Notes under the pieces: generated by a model
The model's database searches: none
The model's input: only the letters and a program-made list of their open reading frames with translations
Told to the model about the DNA's origin: nothing
Source of the DNA: Saccoglossus kowalevskii
Taxonomy: Eukaryota > Hemichordata > Enteropneusta > Harrimaniidae
Assembly: GCF_000003605.2 (NCBI RefSeq)
Contig: NW_003140811.1
Span: 1-63,968, forward strand
Length of the DNA: 63,968 nucleotides
Direction of reading: 5' to 3'
Part shown: positions 49,029 through 60,167 of the stretch, in pieces
Position numbering within the stretch: the stretch's first letter is position 1
Layout: every line of letters begins with the position of its first letter
Program-made: the position numbers and the translations under genes

Positions 49029-50856
49029 GATAAATTTACATAAAGCTTTATGTGAGTACGCAAGTTTCCCACTGACTCATCCCATGGTAAATGTTCGTAG
49101 TCAATAGGTGATTTTCCGAACAATTGCGAGATCTCGCGAGATGCATGAAAGACGCGCGTCGAACGTCTGCCGCAAAAATCGAACGACTTGATTTTGAACT
49201 AGAATTTCTTTATTTCGTAACTCACATCGACCGGCCGATCTTCGACAGAGAAATATTGCTTCCGAATACCCTTACTTAATCGAAATTGCCTATCATCAAA
49301 TGTGGAAAGCACATTATTAAGCATGGAAATGTCCCCGAAATACTTTCGCGTTTGTCGAATCCCACGCGATGTTTGACGCGACTACGACGCTATGACCTTT
49401 GTTTGTCCTGTTTTTACGTTCGATTTCACGCATAACGCGTGATTCTCGCAATGTACGGAAAATGGTCATTTCTAGAACCGTCAACCAGTATACAATGCAA
49501 TATAAGATGCTACTGTATTGTTGTGCTATATTACTCAAAAGTTTAAAAACTACCTGAGTTACAAGCTAAATAACAGCATATGTGTTGCTTTTGAAATGAT
49601 TCAATTTTTTAACTACATACAGCATTGCAACTCCAATATTACTGGATATGATCTGATGCGTTGACCTAATTGAGCGCATGTTTGTTTAGATTGTTTGGAT
49701 GTATATTCCAAGACTACTTTGACAATATGTAAATATGCAAAATTACATAAATCTGTTTAAACATCATTTTACATTTTATTTCCTAATAAGGTTCTGATGA
49801 AAACAAAACTGGCTACTACTATTGTCCCTTGCCGATTGAGTATATATATATCTGTTTAATTCGTTTAAAAGGTTCCTCTCATTAGTAAATAGCGCCCTCA
49901 CTCCACAATATTTAGAATGAGTGGTTGGTCAAAAGTTTGATGAGTCAGGTGCATCTATTGGCTAAGCTTGTTGTACATAGATGCAAATGAGTATAGGAAC
50001 CATTAATGCTGTAGGGTGTACTGGGAGGGGTGGAGGATTTCATGTTTGTAATGACTGGTTGTAATGTGGTATCTCGTTGTTTTCAAGATGCAGCCTGATA
50101 TTTGTTGCATTCTTGGTTGTTCAAATCCAAATTCGATATGGTGGTGTTGAATATCTGTGCGATATGGCAGTGTCGTCTAAAAACCACGCATCAAAATGAT
50201 TTCTGTTTATTTATTTACTGTTGTAGATCCTGAGAACTAGCCATTGAATATGATGTCGGGAATAAATGGTTTTCTGAACAAGCTTTATTAATTATTGCTG
50301 GCAATATTCCAGTATGAATTGGGAGCAAACTGTGACACCAAATCTAGTCGTTGTATTGTTATGCCTTTAAAATATTTTTTTTTAAATAAAATAAATAAAA
50401 TAGAAATATATTATGTGTATTTTTGTATGTGGAAACATGGCTTGCCCACTAATAAATATAAATTTTTTAATTTTTTTATTTGTGAAAAAAACTTTAGTGT
50501 AAACAATAAAACACTCACAGTGCAAGGCTAGTTCACCAACATGTCTATTCTCTTGCTTGAGTGTGAAAGTACATGGTTTAGTGACTACCTCTTATATTTT
50601 TAAATTTTTGAATTTTTTTTTATTTGGGAAAGTTCTTCTATAAAAATAGAACAGATATATATATATATGTATTTTGACAATAGTTAACACAATGCAACTT
50701 TACTTTTGATAGTAATTTGTGAAAAAATGAGGGACTGACAGCAATAACAAGGTGTCTTTTTAATCAGTTGCCACAATGAAACGACCTTGAAGATCCCGCC
50801 TTGCTCCCTGTTCACAGTTAAGATTTTGGGTATGTAGCCGTGCCCATTGTACACAT
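49029..50856. other. CpG-bearing block then AT-rich DNA
   Basis: The first 400 bp are noticeably CpG-rich (described separately). A minus frame here (49317-49538, first ATG in MTIFRTLRES) has no recognised domain. After about 49560 the DNA is AT-rich, with (AAAT)-like and poly(T) stretches near 50360 and 50600. Confidence 0.35.
49100..49450. promoter_or_regulatory. CpG-rich block with TCTCGCGAGA palindrome
   Basis: TCTCGCGAGA at 49132-49141 is the perfect CGCG palindrome bound by BANP at CpG-type promoters in vertebrates (established for mammals; conservation in this species is inference). Around it are many CpGs (GACGCGCGTCGAACGTC, CGACCGGCCGATC, CACGCGATG, GACGCGACTACGACGC) in otherwise CpG-poor, AT-rich DNA. 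The possible spliced transcript at 51.4-53.2 kb lies downstream on the plus strand, but no direct link is shown. Confidence 0.4.
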
Positions 50857-51215
50857 CATTTGGAAATGTCTATTCAAGACAGTATCGTGATGACGAGCAC
50901 GTATGCCTGCAGTGGCCAGGTGCTTTTTCGTGATCACGATTTCGAATGCTATGTCTATTGATGTAATGTATGTATGTATGTAACGGTGGGGTGTTCTCAT
51001 TACACTCCGTTTATAACAGTGACTGTGACGTGATGATGAGCACGTATATCTGTAGTAGTGAGTTGCTTTGCCGTGATCACGATTTGCGAATAGTGTTGTA
51101 AGGTATGTTACTGCGGAGCCATGCTCATTGCATTTTATTTGACACAGTTCTGTTTAGGACAGTGACTGTGGCGTGATGCGGAGCACGCATGCCGTAACCA
51201 AGACTTATGTACTTA
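50857..51215 (+). mobile_element. three tandem tRNA-like SINE units (about 143-bp period)
   Basis: The block (ACAGTGACTG)TGRCGTGATG-GAGCACG followed by TATGCC or similar recurs at about 50877, 51016 and 51157. Units one and two also carry CGTGATCACGATTT(C/G)CGAAT, which resembles a pol III B box. The A-box-like part matches the copies at 12841 and 13121. A linker ending in (C)CATTG-type sequence precedes each unit. Tandem trimers of a tRNA-derived unit are a known SINE configuration. No unit folds into a functional tRNA. Confidence 0.5.
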
Positions 51216-51424
51216 CGTTTGTTTGTTTATAATTGCTTTCATACAGTGCCGGTCCCCGAGAACAATTTAACTGTGTAGGGTTCATATTGATCCATAAATA
51301 CGTATATTACTTAGCTTATATGTGTGGTTTTAGTCTTGTATCTTTGTAAATATTGTGTTATTTCTATTTAAATTACCTTCCAATGTGGTTACATACTATC
51401 TCGTTCTCCATCAGGCTATTCCAG

Positions 51425-51461
51425 TCTGTGGGAAATCAATCATGGAACAACAATAGCAAAG
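51425..51461 (+). ncRNA. possible short exon of a non-coding transcript
   Basis: A pyrimidine-rich acceptor (CGTTCTCCATCAGGCTATTCCAG, in part) ends at 51424, and a donor CAAAG|GTATAA follows 51461. At 37 nt it is short, and its frame does not continue into the next candidate exon, so a non-coding role is the simpler reading. Confidence 0.2.
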
Positions 51462-51759
51462 GTATAAAATAAAGAAATATAGCTGCAAGCAGCAAAGTAT
51501 TAGTAAACACACATTTGCAATCGATATATACAAAGTTTTATGACCAGCTCAAGATTTATTCAAATCCCTTAATCTATTTAAACAATGCCTGGTCAGGTGT
51601 ACAGTAGAATTAAGTGTCTATAGTAGAATTAAGGGAATTGGATATTTATTTAATGTTTAAGAAGTGTGCTGCATCCAATTTTCATTTGTTGCACCCTTGT
51701 TTATATTCTTGGGCCTGTTTACACATTTAAACTTCCCTCCCTATAATGAAGTATTGCAG

Positions 51760-51911
51760 GCGTCCAAAATGTAGACAGAAGCGACCATCATCAAAGCATA
51801 GTGCAGCACGTGTTATCGACAACAGGGTCAACAGTGCACACTGGACATCGCCATGAAAGATACACACGGCTGGCAAGGACAGTAGGTGGACTGAGTATGA
51901 GAAAGGAATAG
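51760..51911 (+). ncRNA. possible exon of a non-coding spliced transcript
   Basis: An acceptor with a pyrimidine tract (CTTCCCTCCCTATAATG then TATTGCAG, ending 51759) and a perfect donor AATAG|GTAAGTAAG after 51911 bound a 152-nt block. All three frames contain stops; the longest stays open for about 50 codons and ends in a TAG at the donor. Together with 51425, 52023 and 52962 it outlines a plus-strand transcript downstream of the CpG-rich block at 49.1 kb. Antisense or UTR exons of a coding gene are alternatives. Confidence 0.35.
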
Positions 51912-52022
51912 GTAAGTAAGATTGTTAAATCTGTTAGTAATCTCAACCCATTTAATAAAAATAAAATGTTTTGACCATATCACTGGCGTCAATAAATCGA
52001 TGCAACTGTTATTATCTGGAAG

Positions 52023-52070
52023 ATAACGGCGAAGCTAATGTATCACAGAACAGAACAGGAAACAGAAGAG
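52023..52070 (+). ncRNA. possible exon of a non-coding spliced transcript
   Basis: A perfect donor GAAGAG|GTAAGTTA follows 52070. The acceptor is weaker (TTATCTGGAAG ending 52022, or ATCACAG ending about 52048). The 139-bp tandem array would lie in the following intron. Confidence 0.25.
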
Positions 52071-52280
52071 GTAAGTTATTTATTGATTTATTTTTATTTA
52101 CTTATTGCTTGTCTTGCGTGTTCAGTTTTGAATAGTTAAACTGATTTGCTTAGTATTCTTATGCATTCATTTTGAACATCATATGTGACAGATAATATAA
52201 CAAAACATAATCAACTGGAAACCACGGAGAAGTTGCTGCTACGTTCTATATGTATATAATTATAAAAGCTATGTTGTTTA

Positions 52281-52838
52281 TACATGGAAAATAAACAACA
52301 TATGGCTGAACATCATGTATCAAACATTGAATTATCATTAATGTATTAGCCCCACAGATATGTCATTTCATGATATTCATTCACTGTGTCGCTTTGGCTG
52401 TTGGACACACTGCAAATTAATACATGGAAATAAACAACATATGGTTGAACATCATGTATCAAACATTGAATTATCATTAATGTATTAGTCCCACAGATAT
52501 GTTATTTCATGATATTCATTCACTGTGTCGCTTTGGCTGTTGGACACACTGCAAATTAATACATGGAAATAAACAACATATGGTTGAACATCATGTATCA
52601 AACATTGAATTATCATTAATGTATTAGTCCCACAGATATGTTATTTCATGATATTCATTCACTGTGTCGCTTTGGCTGTTGGACACACTGCAAATTAATA
52701 CATGGAAATAAACAACATATGATAGAACATCATGTATCAAACATTGAATTATCATTAATGTATTAGCCCCGCAGATATGTCATTTCATGATATTCATTCA
52801 CTGTGGCGCTTTGGCTGTTGGACACACTGCAAATCAAT
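52281..52838 (+). repeat. 139-bp tandem repeat, four copies
   Basis: Four nearly identical units start with TACATGGAAATAAACAACAT and include GTCGCTTTGGCTGTTGGACA. Landmarks recur at 52292, 52431, 52570 and 52709, exactly 139 bp apart. The first unit has one extra A. The low divergence indicates recent amplification. Confidence 0.97.
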
Positions 52839-52961
52839 ACATTATTTAAAGGAGTTTAATGATTTGATTCATCATGCAGATTTTACCAGAATTCTCCAAT
52901 TATTTAAATGATGTAAAAATAAATTGTAAAAAATATAACATTCATGCTTTCTCCCTCACAG

Positions 52962-53232
52962 AACCGTATGACTAACCCTGCCTTGAAAGCAAATTAAGCA
53001 AAAGTTGAAAGCTGGATGATGCACTACACTGCATAAAACACACCTTTGTAGATTTATTCAAGTGTGATTATTAGTTATCACAGAGATGCTTTTGAAAGAA
53101 ATTGTCTATCAGCGCATGGTCTTGCTGGGTTCATGGTAAATTCTCATTGAGTATGTCCTGCCTCATTTCGCCAACCTTGTTATCACCTTGCGATATGGCC
53201 TAACTCTCGCCAACCTTCCCAGGACGTTTCAG
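52962..53232 (+). ncRNA. possible exon of a non-coding spliced transcript
   Basis: A strong acceptor (TGCTTTCTCCCTCACAG, ending 52961) and a donor GTTTCAG|GTAAAA (after 53232) bound 271 nt. Stops occur in every frame early in the block, so it is unlikely to be coding. Confidence 0.3.
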
Positions 53233-54081
53233 GTAAAAATTAGACATTTTCATATCACCATAGTACTTATTCTACAATGTATTATGGAAGATTATGGTTT
53301 GATAGACAGGAATGCAGTGCACATTTTAATCTATTTAATAGGTTTACATTTATTAAAAATCAGCTATTGAATAGCAGCCAAAAGTTCAAAATAGTGATTC
53401 GATCCAAGATGACCGACTGGCAGCCATCCTGTTTCTTGGTTGTTCAAATTGTGTACATGCATTATACATATTAGGATGTACATGAGGATTCGTTTTCGCG
53501 ATCATATCAAAGACATCGTTTATGTATATTTAAGTTAATAAATTACCCTAATAAAACATTTTATCCTGATTGGAACCAGAGTGGAATTGAAGTCAAGTTA
53601 TCATTATGCTAAACACAAATAACCGTAAGTTTCAATATTTGAAGTTTGCGCAGGCGCAGTCGTAACATAAGTAAAATCGCCTTCCTCCTTGAGCCAAATA
53701 AAATGAAAACTTCAGGAATTCCGATGAAAACTAAAGCATTATATTGTGTATACTAATTTGTGCTATTCCGTATGCGACCTCCTCGTGTAACTTGACAATG
53801 CTGAAGAAACAGTTTTTTTTGTGTAATGTGATTATATTTAGAAAAACCTCCCTTGATATTCCAGAAAATATTTCAGCAAAACATGAACAATATCATACTA
53901 ATTATTAAACAAACATTATATCAGAGCAAGTTAAAGGGTAATCTGTCTACATTTAACATGGTGAAGGCAAATCTTTTGGGCACAAAAAAACTGAAAAATT
54001 AATACTAAGATTTTTCATTGCTAACATTGTACCTGTATTTGAATAAACATTGTGCAATCTTATCTTATTTGAAGTGAATCA
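53233..54081. other. AT-rich DNA, no supported gene
   Basis: Contains a CCAAGATGACCGACTGGCAGC-type motif near 53405, related to the AAGATGGC motifs elsewhere, and nothing else recognisable. Confidence 0.4.
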
Positions 54082-54147
54082 CATATTTGGTTTAGAATTG
54101 GCCATAATTGGTCTAGGATTGGTCATATTTGGTTTAGAATTGGTATA
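54082..54147 (+). repeat. 21-bp minisatellite, left fragment
   Basis: About three copies of the TTTGGTTTAGAATTGGCCAT-type unit, the same unit as in the array at 55870-56255. The LINE lying between the two parts appears to have inserted into what was one array. Confidence 0.85.
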
Positions 54148-54293
54148 TTTTTATTTATTTATTTATTTATTTATTATTTATCTATATTTATTTATTTATT
54201 TACACCAGATAATATAAATGAAATTTAACAATATGAAATTACATTACTCATATGTAAAGAGAAACAAATGTAGGTAGCAAATTGTCTGGTGTC

Positions 54294-54335
54294 GGTCACA
54301 GAAATAGCTCGGAGGAGCTAGTCTAGTCTGTGACC
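54294..54335 (-). repeat. LINE 3' UTR stem-loop
   Basis: An outer stem GGTCACAG (54294-54301) pairs with CTGTGACC (54328-54335). An inner stem AGCTC (54306-54310) pairs with GAGCT (54315-54319) around a GGAG loop. It shares AAAT and AGTCT internal-loop parts with the hairpin at 4651-4694, while both stems differ by compensatory changes. Confidence 0.7.
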
Positions 54336-54951
54336 GTGACTTGATAAAAAAATGACTTCATTGTGCTGGTGGTCTATTAAATTAATATGTATCAAGGCAG
54401 ATAACATCAAATATGTAAACAATATTAACAATATAATGTGAAATGATAAAAGATAAAAGATAAAAAAATCAACTAAATTACATATCCATATAATCAGAAA
54501 TATAAATAAATTAGTTTAAAAAAATAAATTCTTTCAATTTTGATTTCAACTCATGTCTTTTAAATGCAGGATTTTTTAATTGTCACAGAAGCAAATTTCA
54601 GGTTATGTTGAGAAATAGTTAGATTGGTTGTAGGAAGACATATATTACACTAGAAGATAGTTGAGCAGGGTAATTGTAAGAAGGGCGCTGTCAAAGTAAT
54701 TGCAGGGAGAGCGTGCAAAATCATTAAGTCGAAAATGGAAAAAAAAACAAGAGTGAAATTTACAAAGCTGGTAGATGTCAAGAACTTTAAAAGAACGAAA
54801 CAATGGGGCAGAGTGGATTGTTTTTTTTACATGTCTACCGGTATTAAATTGTCCAAGTCAATATTCCTACAGTTATATTTAGTGGGTTGAATGTCAGCTG
54901 TGTCCGTCATGGAATATTTACAGGCACACAGGGAATAATAATAATGTTTAC

Positions 54952-55690
54952 TCAAGCAATCTTGTTGAGGTCTTCATATCTTTCTATATGTATGGCATGT
55001 GCTCCGGGTACGTTTCGTACATGAATTCTGCCATTATTTGTCCAGATGAATCTGTATTTGTTGTTTTTACGTTTCTGGTTTTACCTGGAAAAATAACTGC
55101 TGCGTTTTCGTTGTTGTAAATGCGGGTACTACCCCCGGTTCCGATATCCCGTGTTGATTTTTGCCAAATACAGTCTATTTCTGACAGTGCGTCTTGTAAA
55201 CTTAATATACAATGATAGTTGAATTCCACCACTATTTTTCCTCACGGGTAAACGATATGCGATATGTCAATATCATTAGGCCATATATCAACACCAGCCT
55301 CCGCTGCAACTTTTACAACCAGATCGTCCGTATTTTCACCGTCTTCTTCCGTTACACCAGGTATTTCAATATTATTTCTGCGTGAATATTGTTGCAAGAC
55401 ATTTATTTCATCTCTTGTTTCTGTCATCGTTTCTCTAAGGTCGTCGTTTTCAGCTTTGGGTTGTATGATCTGTTCTTTGAAACTGCCAAAGCAATCACCC
55501 ACGTATGTGACGGATTGTTGTAGTTCAAGTAATTTGAATTCCATGTCAGTTAGTTTATCTACCTTTGATATCGGTTCAGCTAGGGTTGCTTGAATCTTAT
55601 CCAGCTTGTCTTTTTTTGAAGTTCCATTGTGTGTACGTTGGTCGGCTATTATCGGTGACTTTGGCGCAGGTGGAAAGTGAACAGGCTGAC
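54952..55690 (-). pseudogene. LINE ORF1 protein remnant (frameshifted)
   Basis: The minus strand reads KDKLDKIQATLAEPISKVDK, EFKLLELQQSVTYVGDCFGS and ETMTETRDEINVLQQYSRRN, a coiled coil, then RRNNIEIPGVTEEDGENTDD and VVKVAAEAGVDI. After a frameshift near 55235 it continues as SLYIKFTRRTVRNRLYLAK and ends YRFIWTNNGRIHVRN then IHIERYEDLNKIA with a stop at 54954. This is the coiled-coil, RNA-recognition-like and C-terminal order of LINE ORF1 nucleic-acid-binding proteins. At least one stop and one frameshift disable it. Confidence 0.8.
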
Positions 55691-55869
55691 AATGTTAACA
55701 CAGATGTAAATCACCTTGGCACAGCTTAGTCCTTGCTTGTCCACAGTCCTGTCACTTCATCCTCATTCTTAGATATGGAAACGAATATATATTGGTAGCT
55801 TTTAAGGTGAAAACTAGAAAAGTAAATACAAATTTCAGGAACGATGTGTGTACATGGTTGACCTCGTGA

Positions 55870-56255
55870 CCTTTGGTCTAGGATTACCCATACTTGGTTT
55901 AGGATTGGCCATATTTGGTTTAGGATTGGCCATGTTTGGCTTTGGATTGGCCATATTTGCTCTAGGATTGGCCATACTTGATTTCGGATTGGCCATATTT
56001 GGTTTCGGATTGGCCATATTTGGTTTCGGATTGGCCATATTTGGTTTAGGATTATTCATATGTCGTTTAGATATGGCCATATTTGGTTTAGGATTGGCCA
56101 TATTTGGTCTAGGATTGGCCATGTTTGGTTTAGGTTTGGTCATATTTGGTTTAGGAATGGCCTATATTTGGTCTAGGATTGGCCGTATTTGGTCTAGAAT
56201 TAGCCATACTTTAGTATTTGGTCTAGCATTGGCAATATTAGGTTTAGGATTGGAT
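55870..56255 (+). repeat. 21-bp minisatellite, right part
   Basis: About 18 copies of GGATTGGCCATATTTGGTTTA, all in one frame, so an open frame of heptads (GLAIFGF) runs through on the plus strand and NPKPNMA on the minus. I treat these as non-coding by-products. Indels near 56160 break the register. Confidence 0.95.
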
Positions 56256-59200
56256 AAATTAATAGGTGTTGTTACAAAACAAACAGAGCAATGAAGAATT
56301 GCAAATTTGCTAGCTTAACCGGCATTTCTACCCAATATTTTACTACATATGCTATAACGTATTGCTCTGTGAAGTAGTGATTCAAATTTTCAACAACAAC
56401 AATCATTAATTAAGCAATTTGCAATATGCTAAGATATAAGGAGATCTATCCAGCTTGAAGACTTAGTCATATTATTTATAATTAATATAATAATTAACTT
56501 ATTTTATACATAACATTTTTACATACATCAATGTCACATACATATATATTTTTTTTACAGACAACGATATTATATACATATGATTTTCACCAAACACTTT
56601 ATTTACAGTTATTCACAAACTATATTGTTCACTGGCTCGGACATATTACCAGTAACGATCTGTCGTCAAGAATTATTTGTTCTATTTCACGTTATTTGAG
56701 ATAATAATTTGCATGACGACTTTACCCCGATGTGTCGTCACAGGGCGCGCTGTCTCTTGTAAATGCATAGTAATTTTCAGATATCTAAAGCCAGGTTTGT
56801 GTCAGTTCGTTCATCACAACACAATCCCGAAGTAAAACATTTTCTAGTCCCCTAGTACCCGAATAACTACTCATGTTCATATTTATCCTACTTCATTGGC
56901 ACATGGTTCCATGTTACTGAAATAATGATGATTCCGTTTAAATTGCACAATGGGTGTCGTGTTTCAAATTATTCGTGAAAAACGAGGAAATAAACAGAGC
57001 ATAGATACATAATTTGATCACAGTGCCTAGAAAATGTTCACTTTTTCGGAAAACGTACTTAAATTCGATTTTTTACCATGAAATACAAGGCGAAATATAA
57101 AACTGTGCAATACTGCTTGGGTAAAATTTAGGCAGACTCCAAACTTCGCGTTTGCTACATTACGACTAAACTCAAGGTTTAACACCTTGCATTTTCCCCC
57201 AAACTTATTTAAACTAATTAGTCTTGATTGTTGCATTTTTAATATTTCATATTCGTTTTCTAAATTTTTACAAAAAGGTGGAAGAAAAAGTGTGTACGTT
57301 TAACTGATTTGCCGGCTTTAGGTTATACAAAAATACACAACTTTTGTCTGATCATTTAGCCCCAGGGTGGGATAGACAAAGGAAGAGATATCAAAGCTAA
57401 ACACGTCTAAATATCACAACAACACTATACAGTAGTATAGTAATCCATTTACAGAAAGGTTAATGAAGTATTTGCACATGCATGTTAATTTTGCTAAACA
57501 TAACCAATGTTATTGCACGGGTAATTTTCTTGTTATACCTCTTGACATTAAGATATAACACTTTTATATAATCCGATGACATTTTCACTGACATCATAAG
57601 ACACGGGGGATTTCATATGAATGCGTACGCTGTGTTCGTGTAATATGTGCTCTAATTAGCTTGGATTGTTTCAAATGTTAAACATACACCTGTAGTCATT
57701 GGGTCGTATATAAACCTTGACCCAGTAACAAGACCAGTGGTACCTATGACGTATATGTTATAAATGAGATTAATCTATTAAGGGGGACAATCAGGGGCCC
57801 TTCAACACTCAAATACACTGGGAAAATGTTGTTCTTACTGAAGTGTTTGTATGCAAGAGATTTTTTTCACACAGAAAAGACGAATTCGGCCGGATTTTGT
57901 TAGCTGTTGGCGTAAAGTTACCCCAGCAGAATGTTTCCCTTATCAAACATTTGGTAATTGAAAAAAGTCCCAGATTGGTCGAGAAACATGCCCTATTTAT
58001 GTTCATATGAAGAGACGTGTTTCAGCAAGTCAAAACATGTCTGGGACATTGGGCACTCCTACTGAGATTTATTTGTAGCATAGACTAGTCTCTCATGTGC
58101 CAGACAGCCTTAGAATATGTATGCACAGTGTCGCATAATTGTGTGTGATGTATTACAATATCGCATGAGATTTTGTGTGATCTGGAGTTGATTATGTTGG
58201 AATTTTGGTAAACATTAGGTTGTAGCATTGGCACAGTGGAGTTAAGAAATGGCACAGTTCTACGACTAAACTACCATTCATCATATCAAATTGCCAGCAA
58301 TCAATCAAAGTCATCTGGAATTTTATTTAAGAAGCTGCAGCTTTTTATTGGACAGTTTATTAAAGTAATTTTCATTGAAATCACAGTGACAGGCATGGGA
58401 CGAGTTCTGTTGATGAAAATGTGCTTTTCAACATAGGAATGAGTACAAACACATGTGCTGCTCACATTGATGTTCTAATTATCAGATTTACTTTTACGAT
58501 GTGCAATCAAAGATTCAAATTTTTCGAAGTCGAGAGTTGTAAATATGTAACGTAAACACCAAATAAACTGTTGATAAAGAGTCTTGGTTAGATAGGACTA
58601 TAGACCCAACAATATTTTTATGTTATATACCTAGGGATAAGTGTGGTTTAACGCGTTCTGTTTTATTGTTTGACGCATGGGGGAATTAACGGCTGGCTTG
58701 CGTTGATAGTAATTCAACCCAACTTAGACGTGCTATGAGCTCGTGAAATGTCGCAAGATTGGTACCACAAAGGCATACGTGAAACCGGGGTACGTTTTGC
58801 TTAAGGCAACACTATGAAGTTTGCGTTGTTTAAATTCTCAAAGCCGCGATTATGTTTGTCGTTGCTGGATTGCGCAGCCGGAATAATGTGTAGGGGTTCT
58901 TATAAACAGACCATACAAAAACAAGATGTATTCATTTACGACTAGAATATATAGTTACCTATATAATTACGTAATGATCGGTTATCTAGCTATACATGTC
59001 ATTTCAGTTTTTAGCGGAAATTGGCGTGTATTTCTGCATTTACGTTACTTCTGCCCAAATTAATGAACATTTATTTAGCAGTACACATAAACCTTGGCCG
59101 GAATTGGCTTTTTCACTGAAATTTCTGCTGATTTACGCTGGACTAATAATGAACAACAAAAGAAGTAATTCCGCCGTGTACATTTAGAGTGCTACAAGTC

Positions 59201-59327
59201 GATCATCCCTTCGGTCGTCTGACGGCTTTTCACTAATAAGTAGTTTTTTTTTTATTTCCATCCGCTATATAAACGTTGTATAACTTGAACCAAAAACACG
59301 ATTGTACAGAGTACTAAATGTTTATTT
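56256..59327. other. AT-rich unique DNA, no supported gene
   Basis: Small frames on both strands lack domains. A few slightly CpG-richer spots (about 56700, 58740) carry no identifiable promoter. No tandem array or transposon motif is visible. Confidence 0.4.
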
Positions 59328-60041
59328 AAGGTAGAGATGCAGTTTATTTTGCAAATTTTTGACAAATTTCACTTAGTTTTATTTTTATGACATTGTATGA
59401 ACATCTGTATTCTGTGAAAATTTGAAATTAAAATCATTAGTGGAACTCTGTTAAATCCAGCGGCGATGTAAATCAGCACATATTTTTACTTAACTATAAA
59501 ATATGCAAATTAGCTAATATCTCAGCTTCTTTTTAGTGCACATCCCAGAACTTTAAAAAAATAGCTTCTAGACGCTTTGAAAGTTTCACAAATGATTGAC
59601 AATGTGTTTATCTTCAAAACACCGCCGGGGCATTGTTTTTAGTTGAACAGTGTTACAAAAACCGTACAGACAACTAGCCTGGATGTTAATTTATGCATAA
59701 ACTTGAATTAGTGAAATTTTAGCTGCTGCCCAGCAAAATTGACAACTGGTAGACAGTTTTCAAGACGGCACATTCTTCATAGTAAACAGATATACCCGTA
59801 AACCAATTTTGACAGGAAACAGAGGCATGGTTTAGAAGCATTTTTTTTAAATCACTTTTGACCCAAAAAACAACAACACATTTTTGTGCATATTTCAAAT
59901 TACATATTTAAATATTTACAAAATGTTAAAATTCATACAATAAGCTTTCCGATGATATATAGTTTTGTGGACAAGGGAGGTCATCTTGGTTTCCTAATTA
60001 ACTAATTAAACTACCTGTCAGGTAAACTGCATCTCTACCTT
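59328..60041. mobile_element. non-autonomous DNA transposon-like element with 19-bp terminal inverted repeats
   Basis: The left terminus AAGGTAGAGATGCAGTTTA (59328-59346) is matched perfectly by its reverse complement at 60023-60041, 714 bp apart overall. The interior is AT-rich with no coding capacity. Size and structure fit a MITE-like element. The target-site duplication is not clear (flanks TTTATTT and GAATAAT). The right end almost touches the next repeat, starting at about 60045. Confidence 0.65.
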
Positions 60042-60167
60042 GAATAATAATACATGCTTGTGAGGGTAATATCACGATTTGTTGCCTGCCCTAGGGATGG
60101 TGGTCATGACTAACAGTTATTTATTTTTATAACATCATATCTATTATAACAAGTTTCATATTATTCA

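Larger units (their letters stand above)
54148..55850 (-). mobile_element. internally deleted CR1-like LINE inserted into a minisatellite
   Basis: On the minus strand the order is 5' UTR (about 55690-55850), ORF1 remnant, a short ORF2 start, then ORF2 C-terminal pieces, 3' UTR with a stem-loop (54294-54335) and an AAAT-type tail (54150-54205). The ORF2 start is MTDTADIQPTKYN, from an ATG at 54910. The C-terminal pieces are APLFRSFKVLDIYQL and the following residues, about 54600-54830. The central endonuclease and RT are missing, so an internal deletion of several kilobases is inferred. The 21-bp minisatellite flanks both ends. I could not define a clean target-site duplication. Confidence 0.75.

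Noticed and set aside
55835-56294. Repeat proteins of GLAIFGF or NPKPNMA type on the two strands
   Set aside because: By-product of the 21-bp minisatellite, which is also split by a LINE insertion.
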